This document shows positions 50,046-59,791 of a DNA stretch of 64,000 bases, piece after piece. The position numbers were made by a program, and so were the translations under genes. This stretch comes from Methanolinea sp. Lineage in GTDB: Archaea > Halobacteriota > Methanomicrobia > Methanomicrobiales > Methanospirillaceae. The DNA is taken from NCBI GenBank assembly GCA_018263335.1, contig JADFCY010000009.1, positions 20,554-84,553 of the forward strand. The letters run 5' to 3'. The notes beneath the pieces were generated by a model that did not search any database, was not told the DNA's origin, and saw only the letters and a list, made by a program, of their open reading frames with translations. How positions within the stretch are numbered: position 1 is the stretch's first letter; every line of letters starts with the position of its first letter.

Positions 50046-50783
50046 TCACATCATCACATTCAGCTTCGGGAGCAGGACCAGCAGCATGACGAATACCATC
50101 AGTCCGGCGACCAGTCCATAGAGGATGCCTATATCCCGGCCGATCTTCCTGCCCACACGCTGGGCTATCTCTGCATCGGCGAACTCGATCTGCTTCTCGA
50201 CCTTGTCCAGCCGCTTCTCTATCTCCAGGAATTGCGGGTTGACCCCTGCCGCGGCGACCTCGACGCCGCCAGCGGCCTCCTTGACCTCCACGACCATGGG
50301 GTCTGCGGCGAATGCGCCCGGGTCGCGTCCCTTGAGCTCGTTGATCTTGGCCTTGATGGCGCCGAGGTCCTCGGCCTCCATGATGTTGACCACTTCAACC
50401 TGCTCCTGGAAGCGCTTGATGGCGGCATCGTTGAGGTTCTCGATGAAGGGGATTGCACCCTCAGCACCGACGACCCTGCCGTCCTTGACCCCGCCCTTGT
50501 GGAGGGCGGCCATGGTCTGGCCTGCGAGGTGACCCTTGACCTCGGTCCCGCAGAGCAGGAGGAACCGGATGTTGGGGTTGGAGATGATGTTGGCGATGAC
50601 CTTCTCGAGACCGAGGTTCTCGGTCTTGCAGGACCCTGCGATGGCGGCCCCGCCGTCGCAGATACCCTTCTCGTCGAGGTGGGACCCGCAGGTCATGACG
50701 GCCACGGGGCTGTTTGGGTCGCCTGCGTGGAAGTCTCCCTGCACGATCGGCCATCCGCTTGCTGGTGATTTCTTGTCTGCCAT
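50046..50783 (-). CDS. MtrA-MtrG fusion: duplicated MtrA corrinoid domain fused to MtrG
   Basis: Residues 1-173 identical to the mtrA product; C-terminus [57 protein letters not shown] is MtrG-like and sits in the mtrG operon slot between mtrF and mtrH. Confidence 0.85.
   Translation of the reverse strand: MADKKSPASGWPIVQGDFHAGDPNSPVAVMTCGSHLDEKGICDGGAAIAGSCKTENLGLEKVIANIISNPNIRFLLLCGTEVKGHLAGQTMAALHKGGVKDGRVVGAEGAIPFIENLNDAAIKRFQEQVEVVNIMEAEDLGAIKAKINELKGRDPGAFAADPMVVEVKEAAGGVEVAAAGVNPQFLEIEKRLDKVEKQIEFADAEIAQRVGRKIGRDIGILYGLVAGLMVFVMLLVLLPKLNVMM
50266..50783. repeat. 518-bp direct repeat, copy 1 (within the mtrA-mtrG fusion)
   Basis: Manual alignment to 51210-51727 shows 2 mismatches. Confidence 0.9.
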
Positions 50784-50795
50784 TTCTCTTTCACC

Positions 50796-50999
50796 TCACA
50801 TGACCACGGCAGGCACGACGATCAGGATCAGTGCGGTCAGTACTCCTGCGGCAAACCCGATGATACCGGAGCCCAGGAGTGCCGAGTCGTACTTGTTCGA
50901 TCTCGCCAGTATCTGCGCCTTGTAGCGGATGTTCTCCACCATGTTCTCGATGGCAACCATCCTGATAGGTCCTGCCATCTTCTGTCCTTCTTCTGCCAT
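50796..50999 (-). CDS. mtrF: tetrahydromethanopterin S-methyltransferase subunit F
   Basis: MAEEGQKMAGPIRMVAIENMVENIRYKAQILARSNKYDSALLGSGIIGFAAGVLTALILIVVP. Confidence 0.9.
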   Translation of the reverse strand: MAEEGQKMAGPIRMVAIENMVENIRYKAQILARSNKYDSALLGSGIIGFAAGVLTALILIVVPAVVM

Positions 51000-51004
51000 T
51001 TTGT

Positions 51005-51727
51005 TCACCCCATCAGCATGAACCCGAGGACGGCGAACGACACGATGAGACCGATCATGATACCCTCGATCTTACCTGAGTAGACACCGGCCGCAAACTT
51101 GTCGCGGTACCCGATGTCTGTCACCATCTTCTCGATCACTTTCATTCGCGCGTGGATGAGGGCCAGTTCGCCGGACATGGGCTGGACGACCCCTCCGGTC
51201 TCTTCCACCCCGCCAGCGGCCTCCTTGACCTCCACGACCATGGGGTCTGCGGCGAATGCGCCCGGGTCACGTCCCTTGAGTTCGTTGATCTTGGCCTTGA
51301 TGGCGCCGAGGTCCTCGGCCTCCATGATGTTGACCACTTCAACCTGCTCCTGGAAGCGCTTGATGGCGGCATCGTTGAGGTTCTCGATGAAGGGGATTGC
51401 ACCCTCAGCACCGACGACCCTGCCGTCCTTGACCCCGCCCTTGTGGAGGGCGGCCATGGTCTGGCCTGCGAGGTGACCCTTGACCTCGGTCCCGCAGAGC
51501 AGGAGGAACCGGATGTTGGGGTTGGAGATGATGTTGGCGATGACCTTCTCGAGACCGAGGTTCTCGGTCTTGCAGGACCCTGCGATGGCGGCCCCGCCGT
51601 CGCAGATACCCTTCTCGTCGAGGTGGGACCCGCAGGTCATGACGGCCACGGGGCTGTTTGGGTCGCCTGCGTGGAAGTCTCCCTGCACGATCGGCCATCC
51701 GCTTGCTGGTGATTTCTTGTCTGCCAT
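51005..51727 (-). CDS. mtrA: tetrahydromethanopterin S-methyltransferase subunit A
   Basis: [33 protein letters not shown]...; C-terminal TM anchor; operon order B-A-F. Confidence 0.95.
   Translation of the reverse strand: MADKKSPASGWPIVQGDFHAGDPNSPVAVMTCGSHLDEKGICDGGAAIAGSCKTENLGLEKVIANIISNPNIRFLLLCGTEVKGHLAGQTMAALHKGGVKDGRVVGAEGAIPFIENLNDAAIKRFQEQVEVVNIMEAEDLGAIKAKINELKGRDPGAFAADPMVVEVKEAAGGVEETGGVVQPMSGELALIHARMKVIEKMVTDIGYRDKFAAGVYSGKIEGIMIGLIVSFAVLGFMLMG
51210..51727. repeat. 518-bp direct repeat, copy 2 (within mtrA)
   Basis: Manual alignment to 50266-50783 shows 2 mismatches. Confidence 0.9.
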
Positions 51728-51738
51728 CTCTTGTCACC

Positions 51739-52020
51739 TCACATCAGATGGAACGCATACACCCCTGCGATGAAGAGGCCGACTGCCAGTCCGTACCAGT
51801 AGGCGGTTGCCGCTCCCGCGGTTGGAAGGGCGTTCTCCCTGTTCGGGAACGAAGCGAGGAAGTTGCCTTTTCCGGAGAGCATGTTCACGATATCGTTGGC
51901 GACGGCTTCCATGTCGGCGACCTTCTCGATCACCGGTGCAAGCGACTCGCCCGCGGTGGTCACGACACCGACCATCGGGTCGACCACGAGTCCGTATTCC
52001 GGAAGAACCTGGACGTACAT
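51739..52020 (-). CDS. mtrB: tetrahydromethanopterin S-methyltransferase subunit B
   Basis: MYVQVLPEYGLVVDPMVGVVTTAGESLAPVIEKVADME; operon order. Confidence 0.93.
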   Translation of the reverse strand: MYVQVLPEYGLVVDPMVGVVTTAGESLAPVIEKVADMEAVANDIVNMLSGKGNFLASFPNRENALPTAGAATAYWYGLAVGLFIAGVYAFHLM

Positions 52021-52021
52021 A

Positions 52022-52870
52022 TCAGTGTCCCTCCAGTTCCGGTATCGGTTTTGCGTCGAGCCAGGCTGCGGCGTCGCGCTTCGAGAGCTCGATGTACTTC
52101 GTGTAAGTGTAGTACCACCCCACGAGTGCCACGATGACCGAAACCAGTGCTGCGGTCATGCTGACAAGGGCCATCGACATCACTGCGACGGCGATCATGG
52201 AGAGGAACCCGCACTCCTGCGCGAGCGTGAGCATCCTGTCCTGGGTCCAGTTGGGGCCAAGGCACGCGTTGAACGGGTGCTGGATTGCAATCCCGCCGAG
52301 CATGAACGCCACCGCGATGAGACCCCCTCCGATGAAGGATGCCTGGTAGCTCGGGAGCGAGAGCCCGAGAATCGTCACGGTGCCCGAGGTCAGCGGTGAG
52401 AACTCAAACGATCCAGACATCATTGCGGCAAATCCCATAAGGACAAGGGCACCGATGATGGCCATCTCGATGAGAGACTGGATCATGACCGGGATGCGCA
52501 TGTTCAGCACGTTGTTGGACAGGAACCCAAGAATTGCACCGATGATTGCGGCCAGGACGACTGCGACGATCGGTGCGGCCACTCCGTACTTGGTGGCAAA
52601 CAGCATGGCGATCACGCCGGAGCCGAATGCCATCATCCCTGCGGAAGGCACACCGGTACCGATACCGTAGCTGCACAGGTGCTTGATGGCATGGCTTCCC
52701 CATACGATGGCGGCGACCGCGCCCAGTCCACCGAAGAACGAGAAGAGCTGGGTCCCGGTAAGGACGTTCGCATACGTCAGGTAGATGAGTACCAGCGACG
52801 CGACAAGGCCTGCTGCCAGGATGGTGTTGTGGGGAACGCCTCCCTCGATTACTTCAACCTTTACTGTCAT
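52022..52870 (-). CDS. mtrC: tetrahydromethanopterin S-methyltransferase subunit C
   Basis: Hydrophobic MtrC; WGSHAIKHLCSYGIGTGVPSAGMMAFGSGVIAMLFATKYG. Confidence 0.94.
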   Translation of the reverse strand: MTVKVEVIEGGVPHNTILAAGLVASLVLIYLTYANVLTGTQLFSFFGGLGAVAAIVWGSHAIKHLCSYGIGTGVPSAGMMAFGSGVIAMLFATKYGVAAPIVAVVLAAIIGAILGFLSNNVLNMRIPVMIQSLIEMAIIGALVLMGFAAMMSGSFEFSPLTSGTVTILGLSLPSYQASFIGGGLIAVAFMLGGIAIQHPFNACLGPNWTQDRMLTLAQECGFLSMIAVAVMSMALVSMTAALVSVIVALVGWYYTYTKYIELSKRDAAAWLDAKPIPELEGH

Positions 52871-52879
52871 TTCTGCACC

Positions 52880-53716
52880 TCACATTGCCACGATCAGGAT
52901 GGCGACCATCCCGCAGAGTGCGGATGCCACTGCAGAGGCCACGAGTGCCCGGGGGAACCGCTTGAACTTGGGGTCATGCGGCCCTTCGATGGTCCCCGTG
53001 ATGTTGTATGCGGTGAGCACGGCGTTCACCAGGAACATTCCGATGGCGAATATGCCCGCCAGGCTTACCGCGATGGGAAGCACCTGTGCCGGCAGCGCCT
53101 GCATCATGCCGGGGAGTGCCTCCTTGTACACGTCCAGGAGCATGATGTAGATGAGCGTCCCGCCGCCGCCACCGAGGAGACCTCCAATGACGCCTCCCAC
53201 GTAGGAGACGAATGGCAGTCCGTGACCTTCAGTACCCTGGGACTTGAACTCGGCCTGGGTGTCCCCGCTGATGGGGTCCTTGGCGACTTTTCCCGAGGCA
53301 CAGGGGATACCCATGCCAAAGACATAGATGAAGGTGACGAACATGCAGGTGATGGCCATCATCAGGCCGCCACCGACCGCGCCTGTGACAACTGCGACCA
53401 CGATGCCCTGTTCTGCGGCCCATGCGCCCCCGAAGAGGCCTGCAAGTCCTGCACCGGCAGCAAGCATGGCGACACCGGTGGCGATACCGGGTGCCTGCCC
53501 CATGGCTGCGGGTGCGCCGCCGACCGGGACGAAGTGGACGCCGAAGGCGATGGCGAGTCCGCCGATGATGATCCCGATGAGTGCCATGAACATCAGGCCC
53601 GGCCCTACCATGAAGTAGGTGGCGCCGATGATCACGAGCAGGAGAATGATGCCTGCGATGGTGGCAGGCATGTCCATTGCCCCTCCTGCCTGTGGTTTTG
53701 CTCCGACAGCGCTCAT
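52880..53716 (-). CDS. mtrD: tetrahydromethanopterin S-methyltransferase subunit D
   Basis: FVPVGGAPAAMGQAPGIATGVAMLAAGAGLAGLFGG...; operon order. Confidence 0.94.
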   Translation of the reverse strand: MSAVGAKPQAGGAMDMPATIAGIILLLVIIGATYFMVGPGLMFMALIGIIIGGLAIAFGVHFVPVGGAPAAMGQAPGIATGVAMLAAGAGLAGLFGGAWAAEQGIVVAVVTGAVGGGLMMAITCMFVTFIYVFGMGIPCASGKVAKDPISGDTQAEFKSQGTEGHGLPFVSYVGGVIGGLLGGGGGTLIYIMLLDVYKEALPGMMQALPAQVLPIAVSLAGIFAIGMFLVNAVLTAYNITGTIEGPHDPKFKRFPRALVASAVASALCGMVAILIVAM

Positions 53717-53718
53717 CT

Positions 53719-54618
53719 TCAGGATCCCTCCTCAGCAGGCTTTCCATAGGGTCCGTAGTTCTTGCGGGCCCAGACCTCGATATAGCGGTCGATGACCGCG
53801 AAGATCAGGATGATGATGATCCCTACAATGATCGCTCCCCAGCCGGCACCCACGTGCTCGAAGAGCACGGTACGCCAGATCTCGAGGAATACGATCAGCC
53901 CGAAGCAGAGCCCTGATGCGGGGCCGCCGAGCTTTGCAGAGAACCAGCCGTTGTCAAGAGAGTTCCTCTCACCCGCTTCGGCATAGCGGACGATGTTTCC
54001 GGATGCGGCGATGGGCACACCGGCGCCGAATTTCTGGGACTGGTACTGCCGCTCCTTTCCATAGAAGGGGTTTCCAGTCGCGGATCCGGCAGCGCCGAGG
54101 GCAATACCCCACACAAGCCCCAGCAGGGGCAGTGGGAAGGGATGGCCGAGCGCGGCGTTGATCAGGTGACACATGGTCACCGTGGTGAAGATGGCGACAA
54201 ATGCATGTGCCATGGTCACCGTGGTCATGGACTTCAGCACGTCTACAAAGACGGGCTGGCCAAACTTCGCGAGACTTGCAGTCCTGCCGAGGTATGCGGT
54301 GGTCGCATACACGCCCTGGATGAATACGGCCAGGGCGCTTCCCAGCACGAGTGCAAGTATCGGATTGATCTGCATCGCCATGAATGCCCAGGCAATACCG
54401 GCGCCCAGGCATACCCACAGCCCATAGGCGGGGGGCTCACCGGCAATGGCCTTATTGAAGATGCGGTGAAGGTACCCCATCTGGGGGGCGAGCTGAACCT
54501 GCGAGTTCGGGTCACCCTGTGAACCGATATCAGATTCAGTGTTCTCCGCAGCACCGGCCACTGTGGCAAGAGCTCCTGCCAATGCAGTTATTCCAATGCC
54601 AAACGCAATACTTTCCAT
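53719..54618 (-). CDS. mtrE: tetrahydromethanopterin S-methyltransferase subunit E
   Basis: ESDIGSQGDPNSQVQLAPQMGYLHRIFNKAIAGEPPAYGLWV. Confidence 0.96.
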   Translation of the reverse strand: MESIAFGIGITALAGALATVAGAAENTESDIGSQGDPNSQVQLAPQMGYLHRIFNKAIAGEPPAYGLWVCLGAGIAWAFMAMQINPILALVLGSALAVFIQGVYATTAYLGRTASLAKFGQPVFVDVLKSMTTVTMAHAFVAIFTTVTMCHLINAALGHPFPLPLLGLVWGIALGAAGSATGNPFYGKERQYQSQKFGAGVPIAASGNIVRYAEAGERNSLDNGWFSAKLGGPASGLCFGLIVFLEIWRTVLFEHVGAGWGAIIVGIIIILIFAVIDRYIEVWARKNYGPYGKPAEEGS

Positions 54619-54749
54619 TTAGCCTCCTCCCTCCGTGCGTAGAAGAGTGCACGAGAGTGTTCGATACACATTGCCACTCACATCGAGTACAAACCCTTTG
54701 TGGTTCATCTAACAGTCGATGATGGAAGAGTTAAAGGTTTCGAAATTTT

Positions 54750-54766
54750 TGCTTATATACGCGGTT
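54750..54766 (-). promoter_or_regulatory. probable TATA box of the mtr operon
   Basis: Minus strand CGCGTATATAAGCAAAAATTTCG upstream of mtrE. Confidence 0.5.
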
Positions 54767-54845
54767 AATGTGCCGGAATCGCCAAAAAAACGGGTTTTCA
54801 GGATTTTTTATCATCTGGATTTTAGTTAAAGAAAATTAAATTGTA

Positions 54846-56174
54846 TTATTCACAATCTGGCTGTAGATTGGAACCGTAATACCTGTAGAGCAGGTCCGTG
54901 ACTGCACGGATCTCGGCCCCCTGTTTCCTTGCTTCCTTCAGATAGAGGTCAAAGACCTGGTCGGTAATGACATGGAGGCGTGGCTTGTACATGTCTGCAT
55001 CCATCATCATCCCAAAGCAGCGTGCTTCGGCGATTGAGAGGCCAAATGAACGGTATTCTCCCTTGTCCGGCCTGAAGAGGGGGTTCTCGTCCCTCTGTGT
55101 GCGAAGGACAAGGCGGGCCAGGGGAGTGCCGGGGATAGGTTCGGCAATGCTGACGAAGACGTCGTCCAGGCACTGTTCCGCGATGAATTCCCTGCTCGCT
55201 GCATAGTCTTCATCGGTCTCGGTGGGATACCCGACGATGAAACTTCCCGCAACCTTCAGGCCGTGGCTCCTGCATGCCTCAACCGCGTCGCGGGCCTGCG
55301 AGACGGTGACGCCTTTGCCCATCTGGGAGAGGATGCGGTCGCTGCCTGATTCGATTCCGAAGAAGACCCATCCGATTGTGTACTTCCGTATCGCATCCAG
55401 GATCTCATCCGTGATGCAGTCCACCCTGATATCGGGTGCAGAGACATTTGCGCTGCCCATGATTTCAGCCATGCCCGACAGGAGATCGATAAAAGCCCCG
55501 GGATTCAGCTTCCCGTTATGGGAGCAGTAAAGTGACCCGGTCCCCCCCGAGATGGAGATACGCCTCGCACCTTTCTCTCTGAATGCCCTGACCTCTCTCA
55601 AGACTTCGCCGATCTCACGGGAACGTATCTCGCGGCCAAAGAACCGCGGGACCTGGCAGAAGGTGCACCCCCCAAGGCATCCCCGGTGGCTCTCGATATA
55701 TGCGTTGGCACCCCTTATACTCTGGCTCCCGATATCGTCAGGAATGAGGGGAAGTGGCCTGCGAAGGTTCGCAGGGGGAACCGGTGCCTGTATCACGATA
55801 CGGTCCCCGTCACGATACGCGATTCCCGGGATTTCAGCCGAGACCCCTTGTCTGACGAGTGGAACGATGGCATTCTCCCCCTCCCCCACTACGACGGCGT
55901 CGACTCCGAGCTCGCCGAGCACCATTTCAGGTGCCGTGGAGGCAGGTCCTCCTGCATAACAGAGTCCCCCGTTCTCCCGGTGCTGCTTGACGCAGTCCCT
56001 GATTCGGCGGTCCAGGAGGTGCTGCGTGGAATAGAGCGAAAGGAGAAGGATCTTCTCTTCGCATGGCCCAGCCGACCGTGCCAGGGTCACCTCCATCCCC
56101 GCGTCCTGCAATATCCCGCCGATCAGCATGGCGCCGTAAGTGTAGAGATCGGGGGAGAGAATGCGGACGTTCAA
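54846..56174 (-). CDS. B12-binding domain/radical SAM protein, candidate MCR-modifying methyltransferase
   Basis: N-terminal cobalamin-binding-like domain, then SHRGCLGGCTFCQVPRFFGREIRSR (CX3CX2C), GIESGSDRILSQMGKG, VGYPTETDEDY. Confidence 0.85.
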   Translation of the reverse strand: MNVRILSPDLYTYGAMLIGGILQDAGMEVTLARSAGPCEEKILLLSLYSTQHLLDRRIRDCVKQHRENGGLCYAGGPASTAPEMVLGELGVDAVVVGEGENAIVPLVRQGVSAEIPGIAYRDGDRIVIQAPVPPANLRRPLPLIPDDIGSQSIRGANAYIESHRGCLGGCTFCQVPRFFGREIRSREIGEVLREVRAFREKGARRISISGGTGSLYCSHNGKLNPGAFIDLLSGMAEIMGSANVSAPDIRVDCITDEILDAIRKYTIGWVFFGIESGSDRILSQMGKGVTVSQARDAVEACRSHGLKVAGSFIVGYPTETDEDYAASREFIAEQCLDDVFVSIAEPIPGTPLARLVLRTQRDENPLFRPDKGEYRSFGLSIAEARCFGMMMDADMYKPRLHVITDQVFDLYLKEARKQGAEIRAVTDLLYRYYGSNLQPDCE

Positions 56175-56523
56175 CCCTGCGGTGCCTCCTTGGTGCTCGT
56201 GACAGTCATTTGATCTGAAACACTGATAAATGGTGATGATTTCACCGCCATTGGCATCGCGGCCGGATACCTCGTCGAATCGCTGCGGGCCGGGAGCAGT
56301 GAGGGGCTCGTCAAGGGACAGGCCCGGCCGGCGTGGATCATTGCAAAAGAATCACAGGATTCGCATCAGTGCAGTAGCACAGAGAATTCTCAATGCGGAT
56401 GCACGCGGTTATCAACACTGCCCCCATATAATTCCATCACGAGGGGATTGTGACCTTCGTGACTCGTCCGTTCCTCCTCAAAAGGAAAATTGAAGGAAGT
56501 TCCCGCGGCATTCAGATTTCCGG

Positions 56524-56880
56524 TCACTCGTGGTCGCAGGAATGGCCTTCGGTATGATGGCAGCTCGAGACACCAGGGACGATCCGGCCCGCGATGAACT
56601 TCTGGGCGACGAGGTCGACAGGACCGCTGATCCCGAGGATCACCTGGATACCGTGCTGCTGGAAGAGTTCGACCGCCCTTGGCCCCATGCCGCCCGCGAT
56701 CACGTGGGTCACGTCACGGGAGGCAAGGAACGGCGGGAGCATGCCAGGCTGGTGGCCGGGACTCTCCAGCACCTCCCGGTGGAATATCACGCCGTTCTCA
56801 ACCGAGTAGAGGGTATACTTGCTGCAGTGGCCGAAATGCTCGGAGACCCTCGACCCTTCGCTTGCAATCGCAATCTTCAC
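56524..56880 (-). CDS. NifX/NifB-type dinitrogenase iron-molybdenum cofactor-binding domain protein
   Basis: VKIAIASEGSRVSEHFGHCSKYTLYSVENG...VTHVIAGGMGPRAVELFQQHGIQVILG; GTG start. Confidence 0.85.
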   Translation of the reverse strand: MKIAIASEGSRVSEHFGHCSKYTLYSVENGVIFHREVLESPGHQPGMLPPFLASRDVTHVIAGGMGPRAVELFQQHGIQVILGISGPVDLVAQKFIAGRIVPGVSSCHHTEGHSCDHE

Positions 56881-56884
56881 CCTT

Positions 56885-57154
56885 TCACCTCCAGGACCCC
56901 TGGCGGTTGAGTGCACTCATACACCTGCCGTGTCCATATCCTCTTCCACACCCGCGGGCAATGCCGCCCCTTCCCAGGCCGTACACAGCGGCTTTTCCTT
57001 GAACAGGCTTTTCGGTCTCCTGACCTGAAAGGTCCTTCCCTGCGTCCTCTTCGTCTGCAGCAGGAGAGGGCATTGTACCACAGCGCCCAAACCCCCTCCC
57101 GGTCATTGCCCCTCTTCCCCGGGGCCCGCTTCCGTCAAATCCAGGCATACTCAT
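56885..57154 (-). CDS. DUF5320-like Gly-rich protein
   Basis: MSMPGFDGSGPRGRGAMTGRGFGRCG N-terminal signature. Confidence 0.8.
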   Translation of the reverse strand: MSMPGFDGSGPRGRGAMTGRGFGRCGTMPSPAADEEDAGKDLSGQETEKPVQGKAAVYGLGRGGIARGCGRGYGHGRCMSALNRQGSWR

Positions 57155-57187
57155 GTCTCCTCACGCACGGGATCGCGCGTGTAATAA

Positions 57188-57203
57188 TTACTCATATGAG
57201 TAA
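57188..57203. promoter_or_regulatory. 16-bp perfect palindrome TTACTCATATGAGTAA, candidate operator
   Basis: Read directly; immediately downstream of a minus-strand TATA-like tttaaata, upstream of the DUF5320/NifX genes. Confidence 0.55.
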
Positions 57204-57300
57204 AAATCTATTTAAACCTGATGAACCTGGCACGCGGGGAGTACACCGTCTGTAAACTCACAAACCGGCGGAAAAAAGAAAAAGGGGGTGGTTTCTGACC

Positions 57301-59007
57301 TTACCGCGCGGGTATGATCAGCGAGCGCTCTCCGGCGGGCATGAACTCGCGGATTGCACCCTTGGCGAACTCGCGCCTGGGCTCGGCGAAGTCGAACTTG
57401 AGCGAGGGGTCGGCGAAGGCGACTTTGATCAGCGCGTTGAGTGACCAGGCATCTCCGCGTCCGTAGTGAGCACCTCCGACGATAGCGGCGTACTCTCCCT
57501 GGTGCCCCACGTTCATGGCGTAGTTCGGGTAGTTGGGTCCACGGAGTTCTCCGACTGCACCCTCGTCGGGTCGAATCGCGAGCGAGTTTGCGGAACCGCA
57601 CTGGTCCTGCAGGTCGTAGCCGAAGAACCCGAGACGGGACCAGCCTTCCTTGTGCATCAGCATGCACAGGTACCAGGCGTTCAGCCCTGCATTCGAGTTT
57701 CCTGTGGCGATAGAAGTGGACAGACCGCAGGCAGCGGCGAGCACACCGGCACGCTGGGAACCGCCGAAGTGGTCCTCCATCATGGTCGGGAACTGCTCGT
57801 ACTGCTCCATACCGTTCAGGCACACTTCAGTCGCGATGTCGTTGACGATCTCCTGGGTGGGCTTGACCTTGTCCTTTTCGCTCGGGTTCTGCCAGTCGAC
57901 TTTGTATTTCTGCTTGATGTAGTCCATCCCATAATAGGTGAACTCGTCAAGGATGTTGTCGGTGTAGGCAGCGGTTGCGTACTGCGTGAACCCGACACCG
58001 CCGGACATGTAGGACCCGAGCCAGATCTGGTCGAAGAGCATCGTCCCTGCACCGACGACCTCGAGGGAGGCGCGGGCGGGGTCGTGCGGGTACTTCCTGT
58101 CGGCCTGGACCATGTCGGCAAAGTGTCCGAACTTGATGCCACCAGGCTCGTTCGGGCCACGGGCACGGCGGGCGGGCAGGATGTCGGCCATCTGGATCAC
58201 ACCGGCGTGCTTTGCGGCGAACGCCAGGTCGGCGACGGCGGCTTCTCCGGCGCACATGCGGTAGGCGCCGATGAACGACATGCCGAGCTGCATCGCAGAC
58301 CAGCGGGAGGTGGTGCCTCCGTCACAGGTCCTCGAGACGATGGTCGGGATGTGGATTGCCTGCCAGAGGGACTTGCCGAGTGCAGCTTTCAGCTGTGCAG
58401 CCTGCTTTGCGGGGAATAGCTTGTCGATGTTGATGACGAACTGGGGCTCGAGGTCGTCGACCATCTCGTCGTCGCCGGTATATACCTTACAGTAACAGTC
58501 GTCGACAAGGCCGGGGTGGGTCTCAACCATGTGCTCCTGGACGACGGCTGCGCCGGGCATCGCATGGTTCAGCACGTGCAGGTACTCGTTGATGGTCTCG
58601 GGGGTCACTTCCTTGCCCAGACGCTTCTGCAGGGTCTGGTGGGCAAGGTCCATGTTGACGAGGATGGTCCTGCGGATGTCGTCCCACATCTGCTGCATGG
58701 CAGCGTTGTTGACGAAGTGCAGGTCGTCGCCCTCCACGAATACGCCTGTCGTCGAGACCTCGTAGGTCATCAGCTGGCGCTGCCCGAGCGGGATACCGCC
58801 GAGGTGGCAGCGGACAGGGTCGTACATGGAAATGCCACGGGCCATCTCCATCTTCTTGCCGGACTCAAGGAACTCCCTCTTCCTGGGGGATTGCTTGAGA
58901 CCCTCGCGGGCGTAGACCACGTTCGTGGACTGGGGGTCCTCTGCGAATTTCCCCTTCAGTGCCTTTAAGAAGAGTTTCTGGGTCCTCTCGATCTTTGCTT
59001 TTGCCAT
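57301..59007 (-). CDS. mcrA: methyl-coenzyme M reductase subunit alpha
   Basis: [26 protein letters not shown]...[33 protein letters not shown]...[18 protein letters not shown]. Confidence 0.98.
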   Translation of the reverse strand: MAKAKIERTQKLFLKALKGKFAEDPQSTNVVYAREGLKQSPRKREFLESGKKMEMARGISMYDPVRCHLGGIPLGQRQLMTYEVSTTGVFVEGDDLHFVNNAAMQQMWDDIRRTILVNMDLAHQTLQKRLGKEVTPETINEYLHVLNHAMPGAAVVQEHMVETHPGLVDDCYCKVYTGDDEMVDDLEPQFVINIDKLFPAKQAAQLKAALGKSLWQAIHIPTIVSRTCDGGTTSRWSAMQLGMSFIGAYRMCAGEAAVADLAFAAKHAGVIQMADILPARRARGPNEPGGIKFGHFADMVQADRKYPHDPARASLEVVGAGTMLFDQIWLGSYMSGGVGFTQYATAAYTDNILDEFTYYGMDYIKQKYKVDWQNPSEKDKVKPTQEIVNDIATEVCLNGMEQYEQFPTMMEDHFGGSQRAGVLAAACGLSTSIATGNSNAGLNAWYLCMLMHKEGWSRLGFFGYDLQDQCGSANSLAIRPDEGAVGELRGPNYPNYAMNVGHQGEYAAIVGGAHYGRGDAWSLNALIKVAFADPSLKFDFAEPRREFAKGAIREFMPAGERSLIIPAR

Positions 59008-59012
59008 GTCAA

Positions 59013-59777
59013 TCACTCCACCGGCATGAAGCCGTACTTGGTCCTCAGCGAGTGGATACGCTGAACATATTCGACGTACTCTGCGTCGTCACGGAAGGCT
59101 ACCCCGCCGAGCGAGTGGTAGATGGTGGTGTGCGCCTTGAGCCACTTCTCGTCCATCGGCTTGCCGACCTTGACTTCCTTGTCGAGCGGCTCGCCGATCT
59201 GGTTCTTGACGTACTTGACCATGTTGCTCTTCTTGTCGAGGATGCACCTCTGGAGCATGTCGAACATCATCCCGTCCTCTGCAAGACGGAGGGAGTGCCC
59301 GTGCACGGTCGCGCCCCTGATACCAGTGCGGGCCGGGTCGAAGAGCTCAGTGCTGACGAGTTCCTTTGCATATTTCTCAAGGTCACGCTCGCGGCACTCT
59401 ACGATCTGACGGCCGGAAAGGGTTCCCGGGTCGACGCCGCGGTAGCGGTAGGCCTGGAGGTAGGACCTCTCGTATGGGTGGGTGGGTGCAAAGAACATCG
59501 AGTCTGCGAACTGGATGTAGCGGATGCGGTCCCCGTGCTTGGCCCCGTCGGTGGGGGTGACAAGCTTCCGGATGGGGCAGTCGGGTTCCTTCTGCTCTGC
59601 GAGCGGCGGGTGGGCAGTCGGGTAGGCTGCACCGGGCGCCCTGTGGCCCATAAGCAGAACGATGTCCTCATCCGAGATGTCCCGGACCTTCTCCAGCTTG
59701 TGGCCGGGGTCCATGTACTTGCGCCTGTTCTCGGCGACTACAGTGGATCCGGGCCCATACTGTGGTTTGTAAGCCAT
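59013..59777 (-). CDS. mcrG: methyl-coenzyme M reductase subunit gamma
   Basis: [53 protein letters not shown]. Confidence 0.97.
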   Translation of the reverse strand: MAYKPQYGPGSTVVAENRRKYMDPGHKLEKVRDISDEDIVLLMGHRAPGAAYPTAHPPLAEQKEPDCPIRKLVTPTDGAKHGDRIRYIQFADSMFFAPTHPYERSYLQAYRYRGVDPGTLSGRQIVECRERDLEKYAKELVSTELFDPARTGIRGATVHGHSLRLAEDGMMFDMLQRCILDKKSNMVKYVKNQIGEPLDKEVKVGKPMDEKWLKAHTTIYHSLGGVAFRDDAEYVEYVQRIHSLRTKYGFMPVE

Positions 59778-59791
59778 ATTTTTACTCACTC

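Noticed and set aside
52679-53749. 356-aa plus-strand ORF opposite mtrD
   Set aside because: Shadow ORF (D/H/E-rich) of mtrC/mtrD codons
56216-56523. C/D box sRNA suggested by gtgatga near 56233
   Set aside because: No correctly spaced D/D' CTGA boxes downstream on the same strand
57466-58419. 317-aa plus-strand ORF opposite mcrA
   Set aside because: Antisense shadow of mcrA
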